Of a stretch of 50,480 nt of DNA, positions 34,662 through 43,411 are shown in pieces. Source of the DNA: Acholeplasmataceae bacterium UBA5769 (lineage in GTDB: Bacteria; Bacillota_I; Bacilli_A; Acholeplasmatales; Acholeplasmataceae); assembly GCA_002418725.1 (NCBI GenBank), contig DIER01000008.1:2621-53100 (forward strand), given 5' to 3'. The first letter of the stretch is position 1; each line of letters starts with the position of its first letter. Both the position numbers and the translations under genes were made by a program. The notes under the pieces are model-generated. The model searched no databases. It saw nothing but the letters and a program-made list of their open reading frames with translations, and was not told the origin of the DNA.

Positions 34662-36302
34662 CTATTTTCCTAAGTAGTCCTCTAACGCCGCATCATAGAT
34701 GGGTTTAATCGAATCCATGACAGTACGCGCTGTTCCTTCACGAATCGCAAGATTAATGTTACGACGCCATCCATATTCGCCGTAAGATCCAATACCTACA
34801 GCATTAATTAAATCGAGATAAATCTTGTCGTAGATTTCAAGATAAGCTTCCACATAAATTGCTTGGTCAAACTTGGTAATCAACGTATTTTCAAATTCAG
34901 TTTCATAACCTGCATCTGTCTTCCACATTTGCAGTTCATTCCATACTCTAAAGACCAACTCTTCTTTTGCTGCTGTCATACCGCTAGCGACATGATAAAC
35001 CGCAACACCAGAAATTGGAGATGCATAACCACCCGTATAAGTAGGTGATTTTGGATAAGGGACAAATCCAAGTTCAAAAGGTAATTGACCCCAACGGTTA
35101 TCTGCAGTTAAGAACCATAATTGACCTGGGTACATCGCTACGTTACCTGCCATCCAATCTGGAGAACCTGCATCGTATGCTGGTGTTGGTTCAAATAAAC
35201 CTTTGGTATAAATGCTTGATAAGAATGTATACGTTTCGAGTGCAGGATTTTGTGCAAACGCGACACGACCTGTATTCTTGTTAATGAGTGAACCACCATT
35301 CAATGGAACCATATGTTCTGCATATTCAGAAGGCATGCCACCTAATGCATAACGATTACCACCGAGTGAAGTTAATGCTGTTTTAACTGATTGTGCCCAC
35401 GCTTCAAAGGTTGTCCAATTCCAATTGCCATCTAAGAACATCTGTGTTGGATTTTGAACACCAAGCGCTGCAACTAAATCAGCGTTGTAATATAAACCAG
35501 AAGATACGGTAAGCAATCCTGATTCAAATCCATATACTTGACCGCGGAATTCTCCAACTTCACGATAACCTGCACGAATGTTAGAACCATGTGTTGCTAA
35601 GTATTTATCCACAGGAACAATCGCTTCTGCTACTGCTAACCGTTGAATCCAGTCAGAGACTGACCAGTAAATGTCTGCTAAATGATTACCAGAAATTGAA
35701 GACTGAATGATCGCTTCAACACGGTCTGGTCCCCAAGGTGCATTTGATGGATAAGGTACATAAAGGATATCCACATTAAATTGTTCTTCTACTTGATTTT
35801 GTTTTTCTTGTTTTGCTTGTTGTTGTGTACCTGTATAATTCGCATGGAATGGGTCGACTTCATAAGGTGCACCATGCATAATACGAATCACTGTAGCTGG
35901 TCTTTTCACACAAATACCATTGACTAAATCTTCATGAACGCCACAGCCTTGTGCGGTTAACACGATGATGAGTCTTGTTACAGTAACCAAATTGCCATCA
36001 CTACCTGTAACCTTGTATGTGAGTGTATAGTTACCTGGTGCATTTGTGTTGAGCGCTGATAACCCTTCAACAATCATACTTGATGTAATATCACCGGTTT
36101 CTGTGTCCATCGCTGATACGCCAGTGAGGTGGTTAAACTCATCACCTACTGTGATCGTAACTTCGGTTGCTCCAGAAATACTTGCTGTATTCGTTGTTGT
36201 TGGTTCAGTATCAACGGGTGGTGTTTCCTCACCGCCATTACCACATGCAACAAGTGCAAGCGCTAATGTCACCATGAGGAAGAATCCAAATAATTTCTTC
36301 AC
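34662..36302 (-). CDS. Lipoprotein extracellular sugar-binding protein (ABC importer)
   Basis: The 546-residue protein begins with a GTG after GAGG. The signal ends LALVACGNGG, a lipobox. Residues about 40-110 form an Ig-like domain of DUF5011 type (TVGDEFNHLTGVSAMDTETG), then comes a small Cys motif (CGVHEDLVNGICV), then a type 1 solute-binding domain (about 130-540) with a Trp-rich ligand region (WNWTTFEAWAQSVKTAL near 285). It is the first gene of the operon, with its own promoter, and is separated from the rest by a hairpin, as is usual for highly expressed binding proteins. The ligand is inferred to be a glycan fragment of peptidoglycan. Confidence 0.92.
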   Translation of the reverse strand: MKKLFGFFLMVTLALALVACGNGGEETPPVDTEPTTTNTASISGATEVTITVGDEFNHLTGVSAMDTETGDITSSMIVEGLSALNTNAPGNYTLTYKVTGSDGNLVTVTRLIIVLTAQGCGVHEDLVNGICVKRPATVIRIMHGAPYEVDPFHANYTGTQQQAKQEKQNQVEEQFNVDILYVPYPSNAPWGPDRVEAIIQSSISGNHLADIYWSVSDWIQRLAVAEAIVPVDKYLATHGSNIRAGYREVGEFRGQVYGFESGLLTVSSGLYYNADLVAALGVQNPTQMFLDGNWNWTTFEAWAQSVKTALTSLGGNRYALGGMPSEYAEHMVPLNGGSLINKNTGRVAFAQNPALETYTFLSSIYTKGLFEPTPAYDAGSPDWMAGNVAMYPGQLWFLTADNRWGQLPFELGFVPYPKSPTYTGGYASPISGVAVYHVASGMTAAKEELVFRVWNELQMWKTDAGYETEFENTLITKFDQAIYVEAYLEIYDKIYLDLINAVGIGSYGEYGWRRNINLAIREGTARTVMDSIKPIYDAALEDYLGK

Positions 36303-36371
36303 GTATTAAAACCTCTTTTCTTCCAAAATATTGACTTATGGCTAAAAGCCACAACGTTTTAAGACAGTTTC

Positions 36372-36377
36372 ATTATA
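36372..36377 (-). promoter_or_regulatory. -10 box of the 13-gene import operon
   Basis: Perfect TATAAT on the minus strand, 70 bp before the GTG start of the binding protein. The hexamer 17 bp upstream is poor, so an activator or alternative element may be needed. Confidence 0.6.
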
Positions 36378-36424
36378 TCTAATTTTTCATGGGTCTCGAC
36401 ATCAGGAATGCCCTTTTTCGAAAA

Positions 36425-36440
36425 TGAAAAATTATTTTCA
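36425..36440 (-). promoter_or_regulatory. Palindrome upstream of the import operon promoter
   Basis: TGAAAA-ATTA-TTTTCA, a symmetric 16 bp element about 50 bp upstream of the -10 box, in a position suited to an activator. The AT-rich composition makes chance occurrence possible. Confidence 0.35.
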
Positions 36441-36456
36441 ATGAAGCACTTTTTCT

Positions 36457-36472
36457 CGCACGTGTGCGCGCG
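36457..36472. other. Alternating purine-pyrimidine tract
   Basis: CGCACGTGTGCGCGCG, 16 bases of strict alternation rich in CG steps, the sequence type that can adopt Z-DNA. It is unusual in this AT-rich intergenic region. Confidence 0.6.
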
Positions 36473-36475
36473 TTG

Positions 36476-36518
36476 GCTAACACAAAGTACCCGATAACAA
36501 TTCGGGTACTTCGTTAGC
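36476..36518 (-). terminator. Long hairpin after the surface-protein gene, terminator candidate
   Basis: A 10 bp perfect stem AAGTACCCGA / TCGGGTACTT with a 7 nt loop, extended by an outer GCTAAC / GTTAGC stem. The tail on the minus strand is not T-rich, so termination efficiency is uncertain. Confidence 0.6.
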
Positions 36519-36544
36519 TTCAATTTAAGATTATTTTACTGCAA

Positions 36545-38998
36545 TTACATCTTTTTCTTTAAGAAGAGTACTGCGCCTGCAAATGAAATTGCAGATGATC
36601 CTAAAGCGATAACGATGGTAACACCTAAAGATGTACCAACTTCGTCAGCTGGAAGTGCATCAAGTGTTTCACTCTTCGCTGCTGCTTTCGCTGCATCAAT
36701 CAATGCTTGGATTTGTGCAGGAGTTAATGTGTTGTTTGTAATTGCTGTTTGTAAGTCGTTTAACATCGCTTGAACATCATCTTCAGAAACTGTTTGTTCA
36801 TCAATGATCGTTTGTACATCGTCGTTAGTTGTCTTCGCAGCAATCACTTGAACTGTAAAGGATTTAACCGTTGTATTACCAGCTAAGTCTTCAACAGTAA
36901 CTTCAACAGTGTATGTACCTGGTGTATTAAGGTTTAAGCCACCATTGTTAGAAACGTATACTGCTAAATCTTCAACTGCATCAAAATTATCAAATGCAAC
37001 GATATTCGCAAGAATAGCTTGGTTAACGTTTGCATATTGGCCAACTTCAACTTTGTAATTGTTATTGACAACAAGTGCTTGTGGAGCTGTTAAGTCATCA
37101 ATAGTTAATACATAAGAAGCTGTCTTTTCAATATAGAAGTTTTGATCAGGTGTACCAAGTGTTGCTATAACTGGTGCATCATATGGTAAGTTTCTAATTG
37201 CTGGTGCTTTAACGCTACCATGAGCTGCAAGAATAAATGCACCTTCAGGAATAGTGAAGTTAGCTTTCCAAGTGTTAAATAATGCTTCACTTTCAACCAC
37301 AACGCCTGTAGAAGTCATATGGTTCCAGTTGTATCTGTCATACCACTCTTTAACTTTACCATCTGCGCCTACTAAGACCATCACTGAACCGTAAGCTGTG
37401 ACAGCATTTCTAAATACTGTGCTATCTGTAAATACCATGTAATCACCATATGTACTGATACCGTTTGGTAAGTTTAACTTCATATCCCAAATAATGTCTG
37501 TACCATTAACAGTAATGGTTGCAACTGGATCAATACCTTCGATTAAGACGTGGTGTGTAAATTCTAAACCAATGGTGTATGCACCTGGTTTTGGAGAGTA
37601 AACGTTTAATGTGTTAGGAATAGTCACTTCAATGGTATCCGTAATGTCATTACCATAACCATCATCTGCTTTAATTCCAGCCATAACGTCAACATAGAAT
37701 CCTTCGTTAGCAAAACGGTTAGCTACACCAATAAATTTAGGAGGCATAACACCAACAACGATGTCAACTTCTGTTTCTTTGATTGCTGTTGCATCTTCTG
37801 GATTAACCGCTCTATAAATTGCTTTATAACCTGCGCCAAACACGGTTGTGTCGATGACTGTTGCCGCACCAGATGCTGTATAAGTACCTGCTACTGAATC
37901 ATAAGTGTATGTAATGGTTTGAAGAATAGTATCATCTTGAGAGATTTCTACAACGTAGTTAATCTTTCTTGTAACGTTGATAATCTTGCCATCATTGTCA
38001 AACATGTCAACGTATGATGCTTCGATACCTGTTGGCAATACAAAAGTGCCGTTATAGTCAACAATAATGTTGATACCTGGAGTTGATGGATCATCATCTG
38101 TTGCACCAAGTGCATTGTTGAATAATGGTAATTGTGTTGTGTAGATCGTCTTCATGGGTTCTAAAGTTGTATCAAGCATTAATGTTGGCATAGACTTAAT
38201 GAAATCTGTAGTCTTTTGGTTAAGTGTGCCTCTATCGTTAGTACCCCAAGAAATAACTGTCCAACCTGCAGGAATCACAACTAAGTCTGGGTTGCCAGCC
38301 ATAATAAGTGATAAATCTTCAACTGGTGCATCTACTGCTGCATCTGCATATGACCATTTTAAATATCCAAGTGGTTCAAGTTTGTAACCGTTTGAATCGG
38401 TTGCATCGAGCTTCATACGAATATGAGTTGCTCTTGTTGTCACTGGTTTAGATTCAGCTGGAGCTGCATCATAAGCTGTTTTTTCAGCTGCTGTAGCTAA
38501 ACGCCAATCTGGTGCTTCAGGTGTGCCATCGTTGAAGATATAATATGCGGAGATATGATCTTCAAACATTTGAAGTTTACCAGTTTCATCGAAATAAGAA
38601 TACATACGATGAACAACTGAGGTTAAGTCTGCACGTGCATTAGCTGTTGATAAGATAACTTCTTCGTTAGTGTTATTGATGGTAAGAGCCGCGAATGCGT
38701 TCCATGACAATGCACCACCAAGTTCACCCGCGCTAATGAAGCCGTCTGAGTTTGCATCATTAAACTGACTTACAAAACGTGCTGCGCCTCTAACAAAATG
38801 ATAACGGTGACCTGCGAATTCCATATCCCAGAAAGAATCACCTAACTTGGTTTGAGTACATGCGTTTGTGCCTTCAAGACAAGCTATTTGATTATATGGA
38901 TATAAATCAACCAAATCGCCCTCTGCTGCTTGTGTAGTGAAAGATGTCGCTAATGCAACAAACAATCCAAGCAAAAAGAATGCTACTACTTTTTTCAT
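36545..38998 (-). CDS. Large membrane-anchored surface protein of unknown function
   Basis: The 817-residue protein has a signal peptide (VVAFFLLGLFVALATSFTTQAA), a long exterior region, and a C-terminal helix (VTIVIALGSSAISFAGAVLFL) followed by KKKM. An EF-hand or dockerin-like loop, DANSDGFISAGE, lies near residues 77-91, with all coordinating positions filled, suggesting calcium binding. Ig-like domains of DUF5011/HYR type occur near residues 330-420 and 640-735 (VSNNGGLNLNTPGTYTVEVT). No catalytic motif is recognised. It is a single-gene unit with its own TTGACA promoter and a perfect cre match, between the two peptidoglycan operons. It may be an adhesin or surface scaffold; the role is unknown. 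Confidence 0.85.
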   Translation of the reverse strand: MKKVVAFFLLGLFVALATSFTTQAAEGDLVDLYPYNQIACLEGTNACTQTKLGDSFWDMEFAGHRYHFVRGAARFVSQFNDANSDGFISAGELGGALSWNAFAALTINNTNEEVILSTANARADLTSVVHRMYSYFDETGKLQMFEDHISAYYIFNDGTPEAPDWRLATAAEKTAYDAAPAESKPVTTRATHIRMKLDATDSNGYKLEPLGYLKWSYADAAVDAPVEDLSLIMAGNPDLVVIPAGWTVISWGTNDRGTLNQKTTDFIKSMPTLMLDTTLEPMKTIYTTQLPLFNNALGATDDDPSTPGINIIVDYNGTFVLPTGIEASYVDMFDNDGKIINVTRKINYVVEISQDDTILQTITYTYDSVAGTYTASGAATVIDTTVFGAGYKAIYRAVNPEDATAIKETEVDIVVGVMPPKFIGVANRFANEGFYVDVMAGIKADDGYGNDITDTIEVTIPNTLNVYSPKPGAYTIGLEFTHHVLIEGIDPVATITVNGTDIIWDMKLNLPNGISTYGDYMVFTDSTVFRNAVTAYGSVMVLVGADGKVKEWYDRYNWNHMTSTGVVVESEALFNTWKANFTIPEGAFILAAHGSVKAPAIRNLPYDAPVIATLGTPDQNFYIEKTASYVLTIDDLTAPQALVVNNNYKVEVGQYANVNQAILANIVAFDNFDAVEDLAVYVSNNGGLNLNTPGTYTVEVTVEDLAGNTTVKSFTVQVIAAKTTNDDVQTIIDEQTVSEDDVQAMLNDLQTAITNNTLTPAQIQALIDAAKAAAKSETLDALPADEVGTSLGVTIVIALGSSAISFAGAVLFLKKKM

Positions 38999-39032
38999 TT
39001 TTTCCTCCTAATTTTGTTTCTATTTTAAGTGT

Positions 39033-39062
39033 ATTTTACACTTCTATTGAAAGCGCTGTCAA
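39033..39062 (-). promoter_or_regulatory. Promoter of the surface-protein gene
   Basis: On the minus strand consensus TTGACA (39062-39057), 18 bp spacer, TAAAAT (39038-39033). The -10 lies inside an inverted repeat, AAGTGTA-TTT-TACACTT (39027-39043). Confidence 0.78.
39048..39061 (+). promoter_or_regulatory. Perfect match to the CcpA catabolite-response element (cre)
   Basis: TGAAAGCGCTGTCA fits TGWAANCGNTNWCA at all 14 positions and overlaps the -35 hexamer of the surface-protein promoter, so a bound CcpA would repress it. Confidence 0.75.
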
Positions 39063-39076
39063 TTTGAAATTCAAAT
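39062..39076. promoter_or_regulatory. Palindrome adjoining the cre site
   Basis: ATTTGAA-A-TTCAAAT, two perfect 7 bp arms immediately upstream of the -35 box. A possible second regulator site. Confidence 0.4.
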
Positions 39077-39137
39077 GTTTCATGATTTCAACAGCGAATT
39101 CCGCATTTTGATAATTTTTTTCAATTAATCCGAAAAA

Positions 39138-42100
39138 TTAGAAAACTGTTCCTGGTAAATAACTGTAGAACGTTCTTGATGTCGTTTCACTACCTAAAGT
39201 AATGGTTACCGTGTAACTGACTGTCATCGCACGATCTGGCATCTTGATCACACGTCCCGTGTGATCGACATACTCTGGGTTATCTGATACAAAACTGATT
39301 TCTGCATCTGCAAAATTTTCTGCAACCGTGTATTCATACCATTTCATTTGTTCAAAGAGTGGTACAAGACCTGCATTACGCATGGTTTGAGGACAGTTTT
39401 TACCAGAAAAGTCAACGTGGTATCTCATATTTGCCAGTGGTAAATTGTATTTATGAAGTAAATCAGCACCGAGTTTCGCGGTACGCTGCCAAATACGATA
39501 AACGTCTGCATCCTGATTCACACCGGTTTCAATCCCGATACCATTACGGTTTCCGCCACCAAGATAGGTTGCTGAAGTGCCTGGACGAGATGAGCCATCT
39601 CCTGCATGAAATGCGCGTTCAGTTTCAGGAATGTGTTGGTATAAATCTTTATCATCAATGGTGAAATGCCATGATGCGAAAAGTTGTACACCAGCATTTG
39701 CATTGCTAAGTAAGTAATTCGCGTGTGCAAGCGCACCTGAACCAGGATTGGTGTTTGCCGTGTCATGAATAACCACCCAATAAACATTATATGGGTTATA
39801 TTGTGTGATTCCCTCAGGATGTGGATCCATCGGTTCACCCGGACGAATACCTACAGAAACAGGAACCATCTTTGATTGATTGATCGCATAATCCCCAAAA
39901 TAATAACGTGAAACACTTTCGTATTTAAAGTCATCATAGTTAAACCCAACACCTACCGCTGTCCAGCGATGTGGTGTGGTGTAAGTCACCATGCTCTTTG
40001 TGAGTAAATCCATGAGGTTGTTTTCATCCAGTGAGTTATAGGCTTCTAACGTATACTCGGTTGTAACATCAGGATCATCAACCAGTTTTGCCGTAATCGT
40101 CACTAGTCCAGCTTGATGAAGGGATACGATACCATATGCATCAACTGTAGCAATACTCGTGTTACTGGATTCAAAAGACACTTCTGCATCCTTAATCGAA
40201 ACAGGGAATGGTTTTGCTTCTAAGGTAAGTGTCGATCCCACAAGATTGTTATTCTCAACATTCATGGGTGTAAGTTCAATACCCGGATGTGTCGTTACCA
40301 CAATCGTAATGGTGGTATTAATGGCAGAATTTTGGGTGGATCTCACGGTAAATGTGACATTACCACTTCTTCCCGGTGTAAATGTACCATTTGATGAAAT
40401 CGTTGATGTTTCTGGACTTGATGTGATCCAACGCACATTAGTAGTTTCTAAGTCGTATGGCAAGATTTCATACAATAATTGATACGTCTCACCAACTAAA
40501 ATTTCAGTGATGGGATTTGTAATGATAAACTTCACAGGAATCATCGGGTTATAGGTCAGTTCATTGATGATATCCGTTTTAAGGTTGTAGTGACCTAACA
40601 ACATGACTTCTTCAATGTGATCAAACTTCATAAGATCTAAAGTTGCCATACCCCAATGGTTTAGCGTGAACTCAACTTGATTTCCTTCATTTGAACGTGC
40701 TAAGAATCCGGATGCATTTATCACACTATTGAAACGTGCGTAGGCGTGGATGTTAGATTTCGTTTCCACGACAATGCCATCTGTTACATTGCTAATCTCA
40801 TTGCGTTCAACTTTGATCTGCGTTGTTTGTGTGTGTGTATCGGCAGGTATCAACGAAATTGCTGTTTGTGCACCGTTAATCATATTCTTATAAACGTTTA
40901 ATAAACCACTTTCATAACCTTCAATGAATATCGCATGTCCAGTGACATTGGTGATTTGATTTTGACTAATGTTCAAACCTTCTTTAACACCTTTTAAATG
41001 AATAAAGTTACCTGTAATGTTTTGTGCAGAAATACGCAAAATTTGAATATTTGAAAGGGCAACTACAGATGTAATGGATGCATCACCATTCATCTCAAAA
41101 TCTGCTAAATAGATATTATTTGCTGCAAGTGTGATGTGTCCATTGATTTCGACATCACCGATACCTGACATCTTTAAACCTTCTTTATTAAGGTTAAGAT
41201 CAACATTATAAATACCTGTTTTAACAAGAATGTTCGCACCTGGCAATGCTTTTTCTACCGCTAACGTTAACGAGGAGAAAAGATCAAAGCCATAATGTAA
41301 AGTCAAACCTTCAAGTTCTTGTGCTCCAGAGGTTACGCTTTGATCGACAACGATAATGTTTTGAACTTCAACAGCTTTTACAAGTTGAATACTTTCATTC
41401 ATGAGTGAGGTCACTGTGATATCGACAATACCTTCTTTATGTGGCGTCATGACGCCATCTTCGTTAATCGTTAAGATTGATTCATCAGAAGACGCATAAC
41501 TTACCTTAGGATATCCATTCGCTGGCAAGAAACCTACTTCAAATGTTTGTGCCTGATAAAGACTCATTTGGCCACCATTAACTGTGGTTAAGTTTTCAAC
41601 AGGTAGGTAGACATGAATCTCAACTTCTTCAAATACGTTCTCATCATAGGTTGAGCGGATAACTACTTTTGCAGTACCTGCACCAACTGGTGTGATCACA
41701 CCTTCATCACTCACAGTAAACACAAGCTCGTTAGATGAAGTATAGGTGACATCTTCACTACTTGTTGCCATAACTGTACCAGATTCACCCATAATGATAT
41801 CTTGTGGGTAATCGGTAACCTCGATGGTCACAACTTTTCTAACGGTCACACCTAAGGTTAACTTAACGGTTGGATCAGTCACTGATGTGATGGTTAACGT
41901 TGCGCTACCTTCAGCTACACCTGTAATTACGCCTTCTGCGTTCACGATAAAAATCGATTCTGCAGACGATGTAAATGTAACCTCGTCATTTGATTCAAAC
42001 AAAACGGTATGTTGCATACCCGCTGTGACAACAATTTGTGGGTTCGATGTTGAAAGATTTACTCTTTTAGTCACTTCAACTGAAACCTCAAATTGGATGT

Positions 42101-42365
42101 CACTGTTTGAATTTGCAGTGACAGTAATGGTCGCTTGACCAACTGCAACACCTGTAATTTTACCATCTTCATCAACGGTAACAACACCTTGATTAGATGA
42201 TGTAAAGGTTAGACCTTTCTTGTCTGTTGTTGTGATATCTAACATCAAGGTATCACCTTCCTTAATGGAAACCGATGCATCACCGTCAATGTTGACGTTT
42301 GCTTGACAACCAACAAGAAAGACTATGGTTAACAACATGACCATCCATAAACTCAGTTTTTTCAT
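39138..42365 (-). CDS. Secreted lipoprotein N-acetylmuramoyl-L-alanine amidase with Ig-like and beta-helix domains
   Basis: In this 1075-residue protein the lipobox ends IVFLVGCQ, so it is lipid-anchored outside. Several Big_2 Ig-like domains follow (residues about 25-345; repeated GTATVTVTS-like strands and V-x-x-x-G-V-I-T-G), then a parallel beta-helix of NosD type (about 360-600), two further Big_2 domains (about 630-790), and an Amidase_2 domain (about 850-1000) with zinc ligands in VIHDTA (His near 865), MRYHVDFSG (His near 980) and the Cys of KNCPQTM, plus IGIETG. It should cut the bond between MurNAc and the stem peptide. It overlaps the upstream gene by 4 bp (ATGA). Confidence 0.93.
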   Translation of the reverse strand: MKKLSLWMVMLLTIVFLVGCQANVNIDGDASVSIKEGDTLMLDITTTDKKGLTFTSSNQGVVTVDEDGKITGVAVGQATITVTANSNSDIQFEVSVEVTKRVNLSTSNPQIVVTAGMQHTVLFESNDEVTFTSSAESIFIVNAEGVITGVAEGSATLTITSVTDPTVKLTLGVTVRKVVTIEVTDYPQDIIMGESGTVMATSSEDVTYTSSNELVFTVSDEGVITPVGAGTAKVVIRSTYDENVFEEVEIHVYLPVENLTTVNGGQMSLYQAQTFEVGFLPANGYPKVSYASSDESILTINEDGVMTPHKEGIVDITVTSLMNESIQLVKAVEVQNIIVVDQSVTSGAQELEGLTLHYGFDLFSSLTLAVEKALPGANILVKTGIYNVDLNLNKEGLKMSGIGDVEINGHITLAANNIYLADFEMNGDASITSVVALSNIQILRISAQNITGNFIHLKGVKEGLNISQNQITNVTGHAIFIEGYESGLLNVYKNMINGAQTAISLIPADTHTQTTQIKVERNEISNVTDGIVVETKSNIHAYARFNSVINASGFLARSNEGNQVEFTLNHWGMATLDLMKFDHIEEVMLLGHYNLKTDIINELTYNPMIPVKFIITNPITEILVGETYQLLYEILPYDLETTNVRWITSSPETSTISSNGTFTPGRSGNVTFTVRSTQNSAINTTITIVVTTHPGIELTPMNVENNNLVGSTLTLEAKPFPVSIKDAEVSFESSNTSIATVDAYGIVSLHQAGLVTITAKLVDDPDVTTEYTLEAYNSLDENNLMDLLTKSMVTYTTPHRWTAVGVGFNYDDFKYESVSRYYFGDYAINQSKMVPVSVGIRPGEPMDPHPEGITQYNPYNVYWVVIHDTANTNPGSGALAHANYLLSNANAGVQLFASWHFTIDDKDLYQHIPETERAFHAGDGSSRPGTSATYLGGGNRNGIGIETGVNQDADVYRIWQRTAKLGADLLHKYNLPLANMRYHVDFSGKNCPQTMRNAGLVPLFEQMKWYEYTVAENFADAEISFVSDNPEYVDHTGRVIKMPDRAMTVSYTVTITLGSETTSRTFYSYLPGTVF

Positions 42366-43411
42366 AACCTACTTCCTTTCTTTGAAACCACCATGGTACC
42401 AATCTCATGGCGTATTTTTAATATACCTTTGGTTAAACGTGAAGGATGAACATCATTGGATAACATGACAAAGCCTACTTCATGTTTCCGGTCAATGAAC
42501 ATGTTGCATCCTGTAAATCCTGTATGAATGATTGATTCATCAAAATCAACATATGCACCAGCACTCGATCTTCCTGTAGGTTTATCCCACCCAAGTGCTC
42601 TTGCGAGATGCGTTCCATCTTCATACTTGCGTTCTTCCCTCATGGGAAATAAAAGATCTAGGGTTTCATTTTTTAAAACAAACGATCCCTTTAATATAGC
42701 TTGCATAAAAAGCCCAATGTCTTTTGTTGTGGAAAATAAACCCGCATGTCCAGCTTCACCACCTAAAGCAAAAGCTTTTTCGTCGTGGACAAGTCCTTGA
42801 AGATAACCTTGATAAACGGTATCATTCCTCAGTTCTGTTGGTGCTGCTTTCTCTTTCATCGGATGATAGCCAGTATCTTTCATACCGAGTGGTTTAAAGA
42901 TCACTTCATCAGCAAAGATAGACAATGTTTTACCCGTTAATGTTTCTATGACAAAACCAAGCAAGATAAAACCAATATCTGAGTAAACAATTTTATCGCC
43001 AACAGGATGGATCAATTCGGATTGATAAACTTTTTCGATCACTTCTTGACGTGATTTTAAGGTATTCGCTCGATAAATATCTGCGGGAAGACCAGAAGTA
43101 TGTGTCAACAAATGATAAATCGTAACCTCTGGATGCTTAAATGCTTTTAGCACCTCACAAACAGGCGTATCCAATCTTAGTTTTTGATCTTCAATCAGCT
43201 TCATGACCATGGTTGTTGTCGATATCACCTTTGTCAAGGAAGCGACATCATAGATGACATCCTCATGATTTTTTTCTTTTTCAGGAAACAAACGAAAATA
43301 ACCTAACGTCTCTAAAGCGATAAAACCGCTTTCATTGACAATAGCGTAGGAGGCTCCTGGGAAGGAGCCTGCTTCAATCTCTTTTAACAAAATATCATTT
43401 ACTTCTTTCAT
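42362..43411 (-). CDS. Serine beta-lactamase-fold hydrolase, AmiE-like candidate
   Basis: The 349-residue protein shows the PBP/class C beta-lactamase fold: SLTK (Ser58, Lys61) as the SxxK motif, YSDIGF near 144 as the Y-x-N equivalent (Asp replacing Asn), and HAGLFST near 222 as the KTG equivalent. There is no signal peptide, so it is probably cytoplasmic. As I recall, B. subtilis AmiE (YbbE), encoded next to nagZ and namZ, belongs to this same family and removes peptides from MurNAc; a D-peptidase or esterase role is the alternative. It overlaps genes on both sides by 4 bp and lacks a ribosome site, so it is translated by coupling. Confidence 0.82.
   Translation of the reverse strand: MKEVNDILLKEIEAGSFPGASYAIVNESGFIALETLGYFRLFPEKEKNHEDVIYDVASLTKVISTTTMVMKLIEDQKLRLDTPVCEVLKAFKHPEVTIYHLLTHTSGLPADIYRANTLKSRQEVIEKVYQSELIHPVGDKIVYSDIGFILLGFVIETLTGKTLSIFADEVIFKPLGMKDTGYHPMKEKAAPTELRNDTVYQGYLQGLVHDEKAFALGGEAGHAGLFSTTKDIGLFMQAILKGSFVLKNETLDLLFPMREERKYEDGTHLARALGWDKPTGRSSAGAYVDFDESIIHTGFTGCNMFIDRKHEVGFVMLSNDVHPSRLTKGILKIRHEIGTMVVSKKGSRL

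Noticed and set aside
39078..39137. Terminator after the amidase gene
   Set aside because: Only a short GCG-GAATT-CGC type hairpin with no T run is visible; transcription may continue into the surface-protein gene.
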